Shown: positions 1 through 7,861 of the stretch, one piece after another
Numbering within the stretch: position 1 is the stretch's first letter
Layout of the letters: every line of letters starts with the position of its first letter
Source of the DNA: a virus
Reading direction: 5' to 3' (one strand)
Virus record (IMG/VR): IMGVR_UViG_3300033153_013458
Location: 1 to 41,098 of that record
Length of the DNA stretch: 41,098 nt
The notes under the pieces: model-generated
What the model was told of the DNA's origin: nothing
Databases searched by the model: none
The model's input: the letters and a program-made list of their open reading frames with translations, nothing else
Program-made: the position numbers and the translations under genes

Positions 1-1
1 A

Positions 2-67
2 GTTTCATGTTCATATATTATACGAGAAACGATTGTTGAATTCCTTCAAGAATTTAAGAAAAAGTAA
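2..67 (+). CDS. 3' end of an upstream gene (partial)
   Basis: An open frame enters from the left edge and ends at TAA 65-67. The visible residues end in VEFLQEFKKK, a charged helical-looking tail. Only 21 residues are present, so no function can be assigned. It does not resemble a TnpB C-terminus, although the hairpin just downstream does resemble the end of a TnpB-type element. The frame could also be chance. Confidence 0.3.
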   Translation, partial: VSCSYIIRETIVEFLQEFKKK

Positions 68-83
68 AAAACATTCTCACAAA

Positions 84-136
84 GGAGGAGTGCGACAATT
101 CCTCCCCACGGACAAGCCGTGGGGTTTCCTTGTCGC
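84..136 (+). repeat. Double hairpin resembling a TnpB-element (IS605/IS607) right end
   Basis: An outer stem GCGACAA (92-98) pairs with TTGTCGC (130-136). It encloses an inner 8-bp stem CCCCACGG (104-111) / CCGTGGGG (117-124) with loop ACAAG. GGAGGAG lies just upstream and can compete with CCTCC. A 'CTCCCCACGG...CCGTGGGG' hairpin is, from family knowledge, common at the 3' end (omega-RNA region) of TnpB-carrying elements. No tnpB is visible on its left within the window, so this could be the end of an element lying outside or a solo remnant. There is no T-tract, which argues against a simple terminator. Confidence 0.5.
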
Positions 137-144
137 CTGAATCT

Positions 145-264
145 ATGAAAGTGATGTCTTTTCTTTTGAGTGTTATTGTTTCTTTTTTGCTTGTGTTAAT
201 ATTCTTAATTAAACAATTCTTCCCCAAAGGCATTTCTCTAAAAATCTCGTATAATCTTTCATGA
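145..264 (+). CDS. Possible 39-residue single-pass membrane peptide
   Basis: ATG at 145 opens a 39-codon frame whose residues 4-22 are almost entirely hydrophobic (SFLLSVIVSFLLVLIFLI), followed by KQFFPKG and a short polar tail. This is the pattern of one transmembrane helix. Its stop TGA (262-264) overlaps the next gene's ATG (261-263) as ATGA, the junction style used throughout this gene run. There is no clear ribosome binding site, and T-rich DNA readily gives hydrophobic frames by chance, so coding is plausible but unproven. No function is suggested. Confidence 0.35.
   Translation: MKVMSFLLSVIVSFLLVLIFLIKQFFPKGISLKISYNLS
250..255 (+). promoter_or_regulatory. TATAAT -10 element 5 bases before an ATG (leaderless-type start)
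   Basis: TATAAT at 250-255 is followed by five bases (CTTTC) and the ATG at 261. A -10 hexamer placed here would start transcription at or next to the ATG, giving a leaderless mRNA. The same TATAAT-N4-C-ATG arrangement recurs at 28962 and 39271. No good -35 is seen. Confidence 0.5.
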
Positions 265-1064
265 ATCGATCACAAATCGTTGAAGACATCATTGTCGAAT
301 TACGTGATTTCGCCAAACTCTATGCAATCGACTCACTTTTTGTCGTTGGCGGTTATTGCAGAGCAAAAATCATGAATGAAGTTGATGCCATTAATGACAT
401 TGACATTGCTTCTGCTTATCCTCGTGAAGCCATGAAGCTCTGTGGACTTTTCTCTTCTGAAGTTTTGCATGAAGTGCCAAGATTCTATCATCGCACTGGG
501 ACTGGAGTCGTGGAGACAAAAAACGGTTTAAGAATTGAATTTCAGAGTCAGTCTTCTAATTCTTACATGCAAAACGAAACAATCCGTTCTTGGATGAGAA
601 AAAAAAGTATTCGAAACACGAGTCTATTAAACAATGTTTACGGAAGAGATTTCACAATCAATAGCATCATCATGTCTTTGAAGAATGGTGAACTTTATGA
701 TTTGACAAAACGTGCCGTGCATGACATTCAGAAGAAACGAATCGTTACGATTCTTCCAGCCGAGTTAATTGTTCAGTTCAATCCTCTCATCATTCTAAGA
801 GCAATTCGATTTGCGACGCGATATGACTTCATCATTGACGCCATGTTGAGAAAAACGATGAAAGAAAATATCAATTCACTTTTCAAGCATTATTCCAGAG
901 AAAGAATCACACAGGAAATTGAGAAAATTCTTCAATCTGATGTAGAAAAAGGATTGGAACAATTAAAGAAATTCAATTTGACGAGAGCAATCATTCCCGA
1001 GCAGTTGGACAAATATATCAAAGCGAGAAAAAATGAAAAGAATAAAAGCACAAACGAGTCTTGA
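261..1064 (+). CDS. CCA-adding enzyme / poly(A) polymerase family nucleotidyltransferase (short form)
   Basis: This 267-residue protein has the class II nucleotidyltransferase head: VVGG at about 28-31 with Arg34 (GGxxR-type motif), DID with Asp46 and Asp48 as metal ligands, RDFTINSI near residue 130, then PLIILRAIRFATRYDF and SRERITQEIEKIL, the neck motifs that read nucleotides and tRNA. The family adds CCA to tRNA 3' ends or adds A tails. Cellular CCA enzymes are usually near 400 residues; this one stops soon after the neck, so the tRNA-gripping body and tail domains are reduced or absent. It overlaps the previous peptide by ATGA and the next gene by 32 bases. A phage role in tRNA repair or RNA tailing is inference; no tRNA gene is in the window. 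Confidence 0.85.
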   Translation: MNRSQIVEDIIVELRDFAKLYAIDSLFVVGGYCRAKIMNEVDAINDIDIASAYPREAMKLCGLFSSEVLHEVPRFYHRTGTGVVETKNGLRIEFQSQSSNSYMQNETIRSWMRKKSIRNTSLLNNVYGRDFTINSIIMSLKNGELYDLTKRAVHDIQKKRIVTILPAELIVQFNPLIILRAIRFATRYDFIIDAMLRKTMKENINSLFKHYSRERITQEIEKILQSDVEKGLEQLKKFNLTRAIIPEQLDKYIKARKNEKNKSTNES

Positions 1065-1344
1065 CATTCTACAAAACATTTTTCCATTGAGTGCCGTTGA
1101 CAACAAAAGAGAAGTTTTGGATTCGAAAGAAGCAACAGTTCTTTATGATTTGTGGAAGAGCGGAAAGAACATCGATGGGAAGGTCATTGCTCCTTTGGAA
1201 TTTGACCGATTAGTCATGGCGTCTTTAAAGACAAAAGGTTATCTCAAAAGCAACGGATTAATGGTTGAATTCACGAAGAGAGCAAAAGAGGTCATTAAGA
1301 AATTCATTCTTGACAAAGAAAAAAACACATTTAAGGAAAGCTAA
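1033..1344 (+). CDS. Hypothetical protein, winged-helix-like
   Basis: This 103-residue protein begins inside the end of the nucleotidyltransferase gene (32-base overlap, different frame). Its middle, from ATVLYDLWKSGK through LVMASLKTKGYLKSNG to FTKRAKEVIKKFIL, has the rhythm of a winged helix: a helix, a second helix ending in 'LKTKGYL', then a 'T.RAKEVI' closing helix as in MarR-type folds. That is an impression from pattern, not a domain match. No ligand-binding residues stand out. It sits in a translationally coupled run, so it is probably expressed with the nucleotidyltransferase and the Nudix-like protein. Confidence 0.6.
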   Translation: MKRIKAQTSLDILQNIFPLSAVDNKREVLDSKEATVLYDLWKSGKNIDGKVIAPLEFDRLVMASLKTKGYLKSNGLMVEFTKRAKEVIKKFILDKEKNTFKES

Positions 1345-1346
1345 AA

Positions 1347-1898
1347 ATGCTTTTAATTAAAAAGGCAGACAAGCAAAAATCTAAGGTTGTTTTTGAGACG
1401 GATTGGATTTCGATCAAACAAATTGATGATTATTTCTTCATGCACGAAAAGAGATGCAACGGACACATTGTAGCCGTTTTAGGATGGAAAGGAGAAAAAG
1501 AAAGACCAGACATTTTAGGACGATTTGAAATTTGTCCTGCTCACCAAGACGGGAAACAACTTTGTTCATTGACTGGCGGAATAGACGAGAAGGAAAATTC
1601 ATGGGATGACGCTGCTTTGAATTTTGCTCAAGAGGAATTAGAAGAAGAGTCAGGAATTAGTGTTAAGAAGGATCGTTTTGTTGATTTGGGAACAGTTAAA
1701 CCGAGCAAGGCTGCTGATACTATTGTTCATTTATTCAGCATTGATTTGCCAGATGAAGAGCCTATTAAAAATCCAAAAGGTGACGGAAGCAAAGGAGAAA
1801 AAGGAGCATATTGCAAGTGGATTTCGTTTGACGAAGCCATTGGCTGTAAAGATCCGTTAATGCATGTTATGATTTTGAGATTGAAACAAAATGTCTAG
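1347..1898 (+). CDS. Nudix hydrolase-like protein
   Basis: This 183-residue protein has a Nudix-like core: SLTGGIDEKEN, then DDAALNFAQEELEEESGI, matching the GG...REUxEExGU box from about residue 77 to 105. Nudix enzymes hydrolyse nucleoside diphosphates linked to another group (dNTPs, ADP-ribose, NADH, capped RNA). The helix acids EELEEE that bind metal are kept, but the usual Arg of REUxEE is Glu here, and the spacing between GG and the helix is a few residues longer than standard. Activity is therefore uncertain. A purine-rich AAGGAAAG lies 5' of the ATG, and its end overlaps the next gene by 8 bases. Confidence 0.72.
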   Translation: MLLIKKADKQKSKVVFETDWISIKQIDDYFFMHEKRCNGHIVAVLGWKGEKERPDILGRFEICPAHQDGKQLCSLTGGIDEKENSWDDAALNFAQEELEEESGISVKKDRFVDLGTVKPSKAADTIVHLFSIDLPDEEPIKNPKGDGSKGEKGAYCKWISFDEAIGCKDPLMHVMILRLKQNV

Positions 1899-2307
1899 AA
1901 AAGCTGAAATCACGATTAGGGCGAGAAATCTTGTTACTCAGAAAAAGCTCATGAGAAAACTTTCATGGCGTGATAGTTGGGTTGATGAGAATGGCGAATT
2001 GAATGAAGTCGTTTACGAGGACATTGGTGGTGACATCAAATTTGTTTATGACCCTAGAGTGAAGAGATCAATTCCATATGTAGTTGATGTGTTAGTTCCT
2101 TCTCGAATCAACACTTTTGATAGAGTTAAGCGAATTGTTGGTTCTATGAATTTTCCACATTCGGTAGTAGACGATGTTCCTGGTAGAGAAATCACGATTT
2201 CGATAGAAGAGAAAGAGACGGAAGGACAATTTAATGATTTAATTTCTGATTTGGAAGTTCTTCTTCGAAGTGCAAAATTTTGTGATTATGAAATTGATTT
2301 GTTGTGA
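1891..2307 (+). CDS. Hypothetical protein
   Basis: I do not recognise this 138-residue protein. It starts within the last codons of the Nudix-like gene and ends in a GTGA overlap with the next gene. The sequence alternates short strands and charged turns (ITIRARNLVTQ, VVDVLVPSRINTFDRVKRI, REITISIEEKE) and ends in a helix with an acidic tail. This suggests a small alpha/beta fold, perhaps two ferredoxin-like repeats. No membrane segment, signal peptide or cysteine cluster is present. Confidence 0.65.
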   Translation: MSRKAEITIRARNLVTQKKLMRKLSWRDSWVDENGELNEVVYEDIGGDIKFVYDPRVKRSIPYVVDVLVPSRINTFDRVKRIVGSMNFPHSVVDDVPGREITISIEEKETEGQFNDLISDLEVLLRSAKFCDYEIDLL

Positions 2308-2822
2308 ACTGGTTTAAAAAAATCATTGGTTCTGTAAAGAGAATTGCTTCTATAAGAGGCGAATGGTTCATTGATGACTCTGGTTTTTCTCAATTCGCAG
2401 ACGGTGACATTGGAGATTTGAATCATGAAGCAATGGCTCTTCAAACGAAAGTTCCTGATGAATTATGGGAGCGATTTGAAAAAATGGATTTGACTGATGA
2501 AGAGATTAAAGAAATAGGAGAGGATTTTTGTGCATATATGTGGAGAGGAGGAGAAGCAAGAGAATGGATGGTTGAGAAGGAAAACTGGATTCGAGTTCAT
2601 GGAAATAATTTTGAATTAAACACATTAGATCAAAGTGCATTAGACAATATTGTGAATTTTCTATATAAGGAATTAGATGAATCTGAATTCGAAAACGAGG
2701 AAATATGCATTGATGAATTATCTTCTGGTCGTTGGTATTGCATAAACGCGAGACAGTTAATTGACTCAATTGATGCTGGACAAGGACTGATACGTCTTAA
2801 GATGAGGGGATCTTCTTATTGA
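2304..2822 (+). CDS. Hypothetical protein with N-terminal MNWFKKI motif
   Basis: This 172-residue protein starts at GTG 2304, whose GTGA overlaps the stop of the gene before. The start is supported by the resulting N-terminus MNWFKKIIGSVKRIA, which matches the starts of three other genes in this run. The body is acidic and mostly helical (ALDNIVNFLYKELDESEFENEE). It ends within TTGATG, so the next gene begins at the last base of its stop codon. No known domain was recognised. The shared N-terminal peptide suggests a common targeting or processing signal, discussed in the findings. Confidence 0.7.
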   Translation: MNWFKKIIGSVKRIASIRGEWFIDDSGFSQFADGDIGDLNHEAMALQTKVPDELWERFEKMDLTDEEIKEIGEDFCAYMWRGGEAREWMVEKENWIRVHGNNFELNTLDQSALDNIVNFLYKELDESEFENEEICIDELSSGRWYCINARQLIDSIDAGQGLIRLKMRGSSY

Positions 2823-4015
2823 TGAATTGGCTTAAAAAAATAGCGCAAAATGATTTAAGAAAAGAATTTCCTCAATGGGGAACTCCGAGTTGTCCTCAAT
2901 GTGGACAATTGATTTCTAATCCTGAAAAATTTTCTAATTGTCCAAAGTGCGGCAGGACGACGAGCGATCTTGAAAAAAATCAATATAAATGTCCAGAATG
3001 CGGAGAAAGAATCACGACAGGAAGGATAGGAGATTGCTTTAATTGTGGATATAATTGGATTCAAAAAACAGTTGATTTAGAATCTAATATGGAAGAGATT
3101 TTTTACGGCATAAGGAATCTCGCTGCTAATGACTTTTTGGAAGCGGCAAGAAAATTAGGAGCTAAAACTGTTGAAGATTTGACTAAACTTTCTTATGACA
3201 AACTTCTCAATACAGCAAGAGAAAATTTTAGGGAATCCTATCCAAACAATCCATATTGGCATGACAGATGGAACAATCTTTTCTTTCCATTGCTTTATAT
3301 TTCTGGAGAAGAAATGGTTTTGCCAGAGCAATTCAAGAAGTGGCTTGCCTATATTCGCTACGAATATGAAAACGATTCAGAACGAATTGCTCAAGAAAAG
3401 AAAAATAAAGAAGAAGTCGAACAGATGGAAGAAGAAGAAAAACGGGAAGAAGAAGAGAAAAAAGAAAAAGCCAAATTATTTGCTCAAAAATTACTAGACG
3501 CAAAATTAGAAGGATGGGAAGATGCGACATTTAATGAAGCCTATAAGAGTGCTCTCGATTATTTGAATGAATTACCGTCAAAAAGAAGTCTTTGGAGAAA
3601 AGAAGTCAGAGACATAGCAAAAAGTTTATTTAGTAGAGAATTCAAAGTCAAACATTATTACATGGAGCCGAAAGAGGCTGAAGAATTCATAAAAAAGAGC
3701 AACGATCTTGTTAATCAGTCTGGTGGTTTTGAGTTTCTTTCAACTGAAGACATTGTAGACATTATTAACAAAACAATTGGCATTACAGACAGCAAGGATT
3801 TTTGGTTTGGGAGGAATTGGGGAAATGTGCATCCAGGGTATACTGCGACTTGGGTTTTAAATCCAGCCAACATGTTGAAATATAACGCAGGAAAAGAATT
3901 AAAAGAAAGAATTAAAGCATGGAAAGACGATCAATCTGTTCTTCAATCTGTCTATTATCTATTAGACGAAGACAATAGATCTTTATTTTTTAAGGTAAAA
4001 AATGAAAAGGATTAA
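2822..4015 (+). CDS. Zinc-ribbon protein with N-terminal MNWLKKIAQ motif
   Basis: The start is taken as ATG 2822 (the A is the last base of the preceding TGA) rather than TTG 2819, because it gives MNWLKKIAQ in line with neighbouring genes. The protein is 397 residues. Residues about 20-75 hold eight cysteines in four CxxC knuckles (CPQC, CPKC, CPEC, CFNC), consistent with two zinc ribbons. A central stretch around residues 185-220 is a highly charged Glu/Lys coiled coil. The C-terminal half ends with FWFGRNWGNVHPGYTATWVL and is not recognised. Zinc ribbons usually bind nucleic acid or protein; the role here is unknown. It overlaps the DUF192 gene by 14 bases. Confidence 0.75.
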   Translation: MNWLKKIAQNDLRKEFPQWGTPSCPQCGQLISNPEKFSNCPKCGRTTSDLEKNQYKCPECGERITTGRIGDCFNCGYNWIQKTVDLESNMEEIFYGIRNLAANDFLEAARKLGAKTVEDLTKLSYDKLLNTARENFRESYPNNPYWHDRWNNLFFPLLYISGEEMVLPEQFKKWLAYIRYEYENDSERIAQEKKNKEEVEQMEEEEKREEEEKKEKAKLFAQKLLDAKLEGWEDATFNEAYKSALDYLNELPSKRSLWRKEVRDIAKSLFSREFKVKHYYMEPKEAEEFIKKSNDLVNQSGGFEFLSTEDIVDIINKTIGITDSKDFWFGRNWGNVHPGYTATWVLNPANMLKYNAGKELKERIKAWKDDQSVLQSVYYLLDEDNRSLFFKVKNEKD

Positions 4016-4367
4016 CGTTGAAATTGCGGACACTTCGGAAAAATTGGCTCAAGGATTGATGTTTCGAAAATCATTGGATCAAGACGATGGAATGTTATTT
4101 AAGTTTCCATCGAAGAATTTTATGTCTTTTTGGGGAAAAAACACATATATTCCTCTTGATTTGGCTTTCATCAACAATGAGGGAAAAATCATAGAGATAA
4201 AAGAAATTGTTCCAATGTCTACAAAAGCAATACGCAGTGCTTTTCCTTGTCGTTATGCGCTGGAAGTCAATGCTGGTTTTTTTGATGAGCAAGACATCAA
4301 AGTCGGATCAAAGATCGAAATTGATGAAAAAAATGGAAAGATAAAATTTTTCAATGAATTGGTTTAA
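4002..4367 (+). CDS. DUF192 family protein
   Basis: This 121-residue protein covers the whole DUF192 fold: LAQGLMFRKSLDQDDGMLF, then FWGKNTYIPLDLAFINNEG, an I..I..I strand pair and YALEVNAGFF near the end. These match the family signature of 'GLM.R..L....GMLF', 'W..NT.IPLD..F' and 'LE..AG'. Members are small beta proteins, often secreted in bacteria and also carried by phages; their biochemical role is not established. There is no signal peptide here, so it is probably cytoplasmic. It overlaps genes on both sides by 14 bases, indicating translational coupling. Confidence 0.85.
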   Translation: MKRINVEIADTSEKLAQGLMFRKSLDQDDGMLFKFPSKNFMSFWGKNTYIPLDLAFINNEGKIIEIKEIVPMSTKAIRSAFPCRYALEVNAGFFDEQDIKVGSKIEIDEKNGKIKFFNELV

Positions 4368-4770
4368 GAAAGCAAAATCTCGTTTACAAGAAGCAATTGA
4401 AAGATTTGGATTTACGAACGATTTTCGTGAAGCAGGTTACATTTTGACTGATAGAAGCATGTTGGACCTTAGCAGGAAAAGAGAATGCGTTCTTACGACT
4501 ACGGACAAGGATTAGGCGGAACTGGGGGCAGATTAGATTTTATGAAAGAAACAGGAGCTATTCGATTTGAGTTCTATAATGGTGACACGATTTCTCTCCA
4601 CATGCTTCTTCCTCCGACTATTCGGCAAAATCAATTAATTGCTAATTTGGTGAAAATTTTAGGCAAAGCAGGAGAAGTGGTAATTAATGCTTCTGGATTT
4701 AAAGATTCGATAGATTTTTTTTCCTGGTTATAACTATCAAGTTAGACAAGTTTTGGATTCTTTACGTTGA
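4354..4770 (+). pseudogene. MNWFKKA-motif protein broken by two compensating frameshifts
   Basis: ATG 4354 starts MNWFKKAKSRLQEAIERF and stays open for 53 codons to a TAG near 4515. Near the A4 tract 4477-4480 the coding signal jumps by -1 to the frame starting MRSYDYGQGLGGTGG (ATG 4485), which stops at TAA 4731-4733 just after a T8 tract (4715-4722). A +1 shift at that tract returns to the first frame and reads FFPGYNYQVRQVLDSLR, ending at TGA 4768-4770. That stop overlaps the next gene's TTG start, exactly the junction style of this run. Adding one base and removing one base would restore a 139-codon gene. The cause may be two indels in the sequence data or a decayed gene. The segment 4485-4733 could still be made alone (82 residues). 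Confidence 0.6.
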
Positions 4771-6212
4771 ATTGGTTTAAAAAAATAGCACGGTCTTTTT
4801 CATCAGATTTTCTTTTTGTAGACAAGGAAGATATATGGCAACATTCAAGCCTTGAAGGAAAATTATTAGAACTTTTCAAGACAGAATATGTTGTCGCAGA
4901 ACTAAAAAGACGACAACAATTGACTCCAGAACTCCAATTCAACAAAAGAACGAAGTATTGGATTTCAAAATTAACAAATCGCATATGGCGAACTGTGAAT
5001 GAGGTTGCTTCGGAAATATTGCAACATCTCAATTATTGGCTGGAATTTCACACTGGATCTAGTTTTGCTGAACGAATTATGGAAGGCGAATTTGGCGAAT
5101 CTTATATTACCGAGGAAGGAATTGTTGTTTTAGGTGGGGGTTTTTCTTTTGATTTAAAAGACCATGTGATTGAACTATTTTTAAGGCAAAATCCTTGGTT
5201 TGTCGAACAATGGTGGGCTGAAGAAGAGGAAATGAATGCGGAAGAAGATCCAGAGTATCGACAAGACTTTAGCACTTGGACTGATGAAGACAAATTACAA
5301 AATGTTAAGGAAAGCCTATTGGAGATTGCTGACAGTTGGTCAGAAATTGAACGCACATTAGGCCCTGGACTTGATGATGCAGTGAAAGATGTGATTCGAA
5401 ATAAAGTTTATCCTGCATGGCGTGAACATTGGATGAATCGGCAAAGTCAAAATCAGATGTATACGATTGAAGAAGCCGAAGAAAATGTTTATTCTGCAAG
5501 AAATCGTCTTGCCAAAGCAATTGAGAAGCAAAATTTAAATGAGCTTCTGGTCTCGATTAATCTTGCTTTGCAAGCAGAACATGTCCATGGTTCAATGAGC
5601 GAACATATGGAAGTTTCAAATCAAATTCTGGATAAACTATCGAATCTTGATACTAGAGAACTCGATGATTTTGTTAATAAAATCACAGGAGCTTATCATT
5701 GGGCATCATTAGATAGTTGGTTTAAGAAAATAGCTCAAATGTTTGATGAAAAAGAAATTGACGAAAATTTGCCAGATGAGCAGTTTGTTGAAGAAGAATC
5801 ACTTCCAGTCGTGACTCCTCAAAACATTTATGATTATCTCGAACCAGAAGAAGGGCAAGAAGAAGAATCTGCTCAACCAGAAGAACTCAAAACTCCTCCC
5901 GAACCAGTTCCAGAAGAGGAATTCACTCTTGATACTAGAAGCCAATTGGAAGATGCAATTAGTTCAAATCAATGTGTCTCAATGCGATATACGACACGTA
6001 AAGGAATTGATGTAGGGACTCGAATAATTGAGCCATATGCTATTTTTTTCGCTCATACGACTGGTAATGAGATTCTAGTTTCATGGGATCGTACTATCGG
6101 AGCAATTCGTGCATGGATCATTTCTGATTTTAACATTCAACCTGGTTCAGTTCGAGTTTTCCCAGGAGATTTTTATCATTTTGAGAAAGATAAATTCATT
6201 TTTAAACCGTGA
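4767..6212 (+). CDS. Fusion protein with two NWFKKIA motifs and a WYL-like C-terminus
   Basis: TTG 4767 is chosen because it gives MNWFKKIARSF and overlaps the preceding stop TGA 4768-4770. The protein is 481 residues. Residues 1-310 are mostly helical and unrecognised. At residues 317-324 a second copy of the motif appears (SWFKKIAQ), as if a second gene that once began with it had been fused in frame. An acidic, proline-rich linker follows (about 330-385), then a C-terminal beta-rich domain with AISSNQCVSMRY, TRIIEPYAIFF and IRAWIISDF, which resembles WYL-type ligand-binding domains. WYL domains bind nucleic acid or ligands in regulators; that assignment is tentative. Confidence 0.7.
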   Translation: MNWFKKIARSFSSDFLFVDKEDIWQHSSLEGKLLELFKTEYVVAELKRRQQLTPELQFNKRTKYWISKLTNRIWRTVNEVASEILQHLNYWLEFHTGSSFAERIMEGEFGESYITEEGIVVLGGGFSFDLKDHVIELFLRQNPWFVEQWWAEEEEMNAEEDPEYRQDFSTWTDEDKLQNVKESLLEIADSWSEIERTLGPGLDDAVKDVIRNKVYPAWREHWMNRQSQNQMYTIEEAEENVYSARNRLAKAIEKQNLNELLVSINLALQAEHVHGSMSEHMEVSNQILDKLSNLDTRELDDFVNKITGAYHWASLDSWFKKIAQMFDEKEIDENLPDEQFVEEESLPVVTPQNIYDYLEPEEGQEEESAQPEELKTPPEPVPEEEFTLDTRSQLEDAISSNQCVSMRYTTRKGIDVGTRIIEPYAIFFAHTTGNEILVSWDRTIGAIRAWIISDFNIQPGSVRVFPGDFYHFEKDKFIFKP

Positions 6213-6248
6213 AAATTAAAATACAAGGGAATTAGGGTTAGTTTTTAG

Positions 6249-6272
6249 TATAATTTAAATCAAAAAAGAGGT
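6249..6272 (+). promoter_or_regulatory. -10 element and ribosome binding site for the 526-residue protein gene
   Basis: The 67-base gap after 6212 contains TATAAT (6249-6254) and then AGAGGT (6267-6272), seven bases before ATG 6280. No convincing -35 hexamer is visible. This is the first real gap in the run and probably marks a new transcript start. Confidence 0.45.
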
Positions 6273-6279
6273 CAATAAA

Positions 6280-7860
6280 ATGCAAAAAGATTTTATAGAA
6301 GACATGCTTGGATTAGCGAACTATGCAGATAAGATTGGTCATTTTTCGCTAGCCAATGACATTGAAGAAGCCATTAAGGATCGTAGTCTTTTGAAAGTGG
6401 CTCAATATGTGGGAGCGATTGGATATGCTTTGCAGTTCGGAAGACGATCCGTTGCTAATTGCATAAGAAAGAAGAGAGCCTCTTCAAATCAACCTATGCA
6501 AGAAATCGTAATGGAATGTTTAAGCGAATTTCAAGAACAACCATTTTATGAAAATAAATGGCTTGGCAAATATGCAAGTCAAGATGTTCAATTTTATGTT
6601 AATAAATTGATTAAAGAAGCAGCACGAGCAGGAATTGATCCTTCTTCAGCGACTACAAATTTCATTAAAGATTTGACTGAGCAAAATGATCTTCAAAATG
6701 ACATTGGCAAAATCAATAAACTATGGCAACGAGTGAAAGAGTCTTCTCTAGACAAAGATGAGAAGTTCGGGAATCTCGCACAGCTGGCAAAAAAAGTAGC
6801 ACAGCTTTCAAATTGGCAAGGAATGAAAAATCTATGGAGAAAGTGGAGAGGCGGAGAAACTCGCCAAGTTGAAGGTTTACTCGATGAAATTCAGCAAAAT
6901 CTTCAATATATGATTCAAAGTGTAGCTGCAATTCTACCGAAAGCCAAGCAAATCGGAACGGTTTTAGGGGTTCAGCCAGACCAAGATTATGATAGGTTCT
7001 ATGCGTTATTGCAACAGTATATGTCACAAAATCAAGTTCAAGCTTCGAAAAACAGATGGAAAAGATATTATTTAGAAAAAGAATCAGCACAAACTGCAAA
7101 TGCATACGAACCCGGATATACGTATGAACCTGATCCGTATAAACCTAGACAAATTCCTGCTGGTAAACCAAAAGGAGGAAAATTCCAGAAGAAAGTGCAT
7201 CCCGAATACATTCCGCCTGCTGAGTATGACCCTTCTATAGAAAGTACGACAGGTGAAAAAAGAGTTACATATAGACCTGCTCAAATTCAACCTGAATTTA
7301 AAGGCAAAATAAATCAACAAGATGCACTTTTGGTATATAATAATATTCCTAAAGTACAAAGATCTTTACAAACATATTTTAATAATCTCAATAATCTTTT
7401 TGCAAAATTACAGACATTCAGAAGTATCACATCGGATGAAACGATAAGAGGTTTGTCTCAAAAGGCATTTAATGTTTTTAACGAAATGTATAGCAAGCAA
7501 AATCCATTCGATATTACGGCTCTTCAGAATATAGCAAATGTAGTTGGTAATCTACAAAACCAGCTTTCGTCATTGCCTGCAACAGAAACCACATCAGCTG
7601 ATGAGACAACAGCAACAGAAGTCGAATCTCCTGGAGAAGAGAGCACCGTGCAATTTGCGACTGAAGGAAGCAATTTATATCAACGGTTTGTTAACAAGTT
7701 GCCACAGATGAATCAAAAACAAATTTCCGATCTTGCTATAGTAATTAATTATCTTGAAAAAACTTTAGGAGAAGTGGATCCAGATTTACGAAATATTCGA
7801 GATCATATCAAATCAATTCAACAGACTCCCGCAGGGGGACAAACAAAAGCAGTTTCTTAA
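6280..7860 (+). CDS. Hypothetical virion-type protein with ADK-type helical hairpin at the N-terminus
   Basis: This 526-residue protein opens with ANYADKIGHFSLANDIEEAI (about residues 13-32), a small helical module that recurs in similar form at the very end of the 1076-residue protein at 23857 (KVADRFDKNGQTVLANKVD). The first 270 residues are helical. A tyrosine/proline-rich stretch follows (about 275-345, with EPGYTYEPDPYKPRQIP), then a second helical region and a Thr/Glu-rich linker near 440-465. Helical blocks joined by low-complexity linkers are common in phage virion or ejected proteins. I recognise no enzyme motif. It has its own ribosome binding site. Confidence 0.75.
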   Translation: MQKDFIEDMLGLANYADKIGHFSLANDIEEAIKDRSLLKVAQYVGAIGYALQFGRRSVANCIRKKRASSNQPMQEIVMECLSEFQEQPFYENKWLGKYASQDVQFYVNKLIKEAARAGIDPSSATTNFIKDLTEQNDLQNDIGKINKLWQRVKESSLDKDEKFGNLAQLAKKVAQLSNWQGMKNLWRKWRGGETRQVEGLLDEIQQNLQYMIQSVAAILPKAKQIGTVLGVQPDQDYDRFYALLQQYMSQNQVQASKNRWKRYYLEKESAQTANAYEPGYTYEPDPYKPRQIPAGKPKGGKFQKKVHPEYIPPAEYDPSIESTTGEKRVTYRPAQIQPEFKGKINQQDALLVYNNIPKVQRSLQTYFNNLNNLFAKLQTFRSITSDETIRGLSQKAFNVFNEMYSKQNPFDITALQNIANVVGNLQNQLSSLPATETTSADETTATEVESPGEESTVQFATEGSNLYQRFVNKLPQMNQKQISDLAIVINYLEKTLGEVDPDLRNIRDHIKSIQQTPAGGQTKAVS

Positions 7861-7861
7861 A

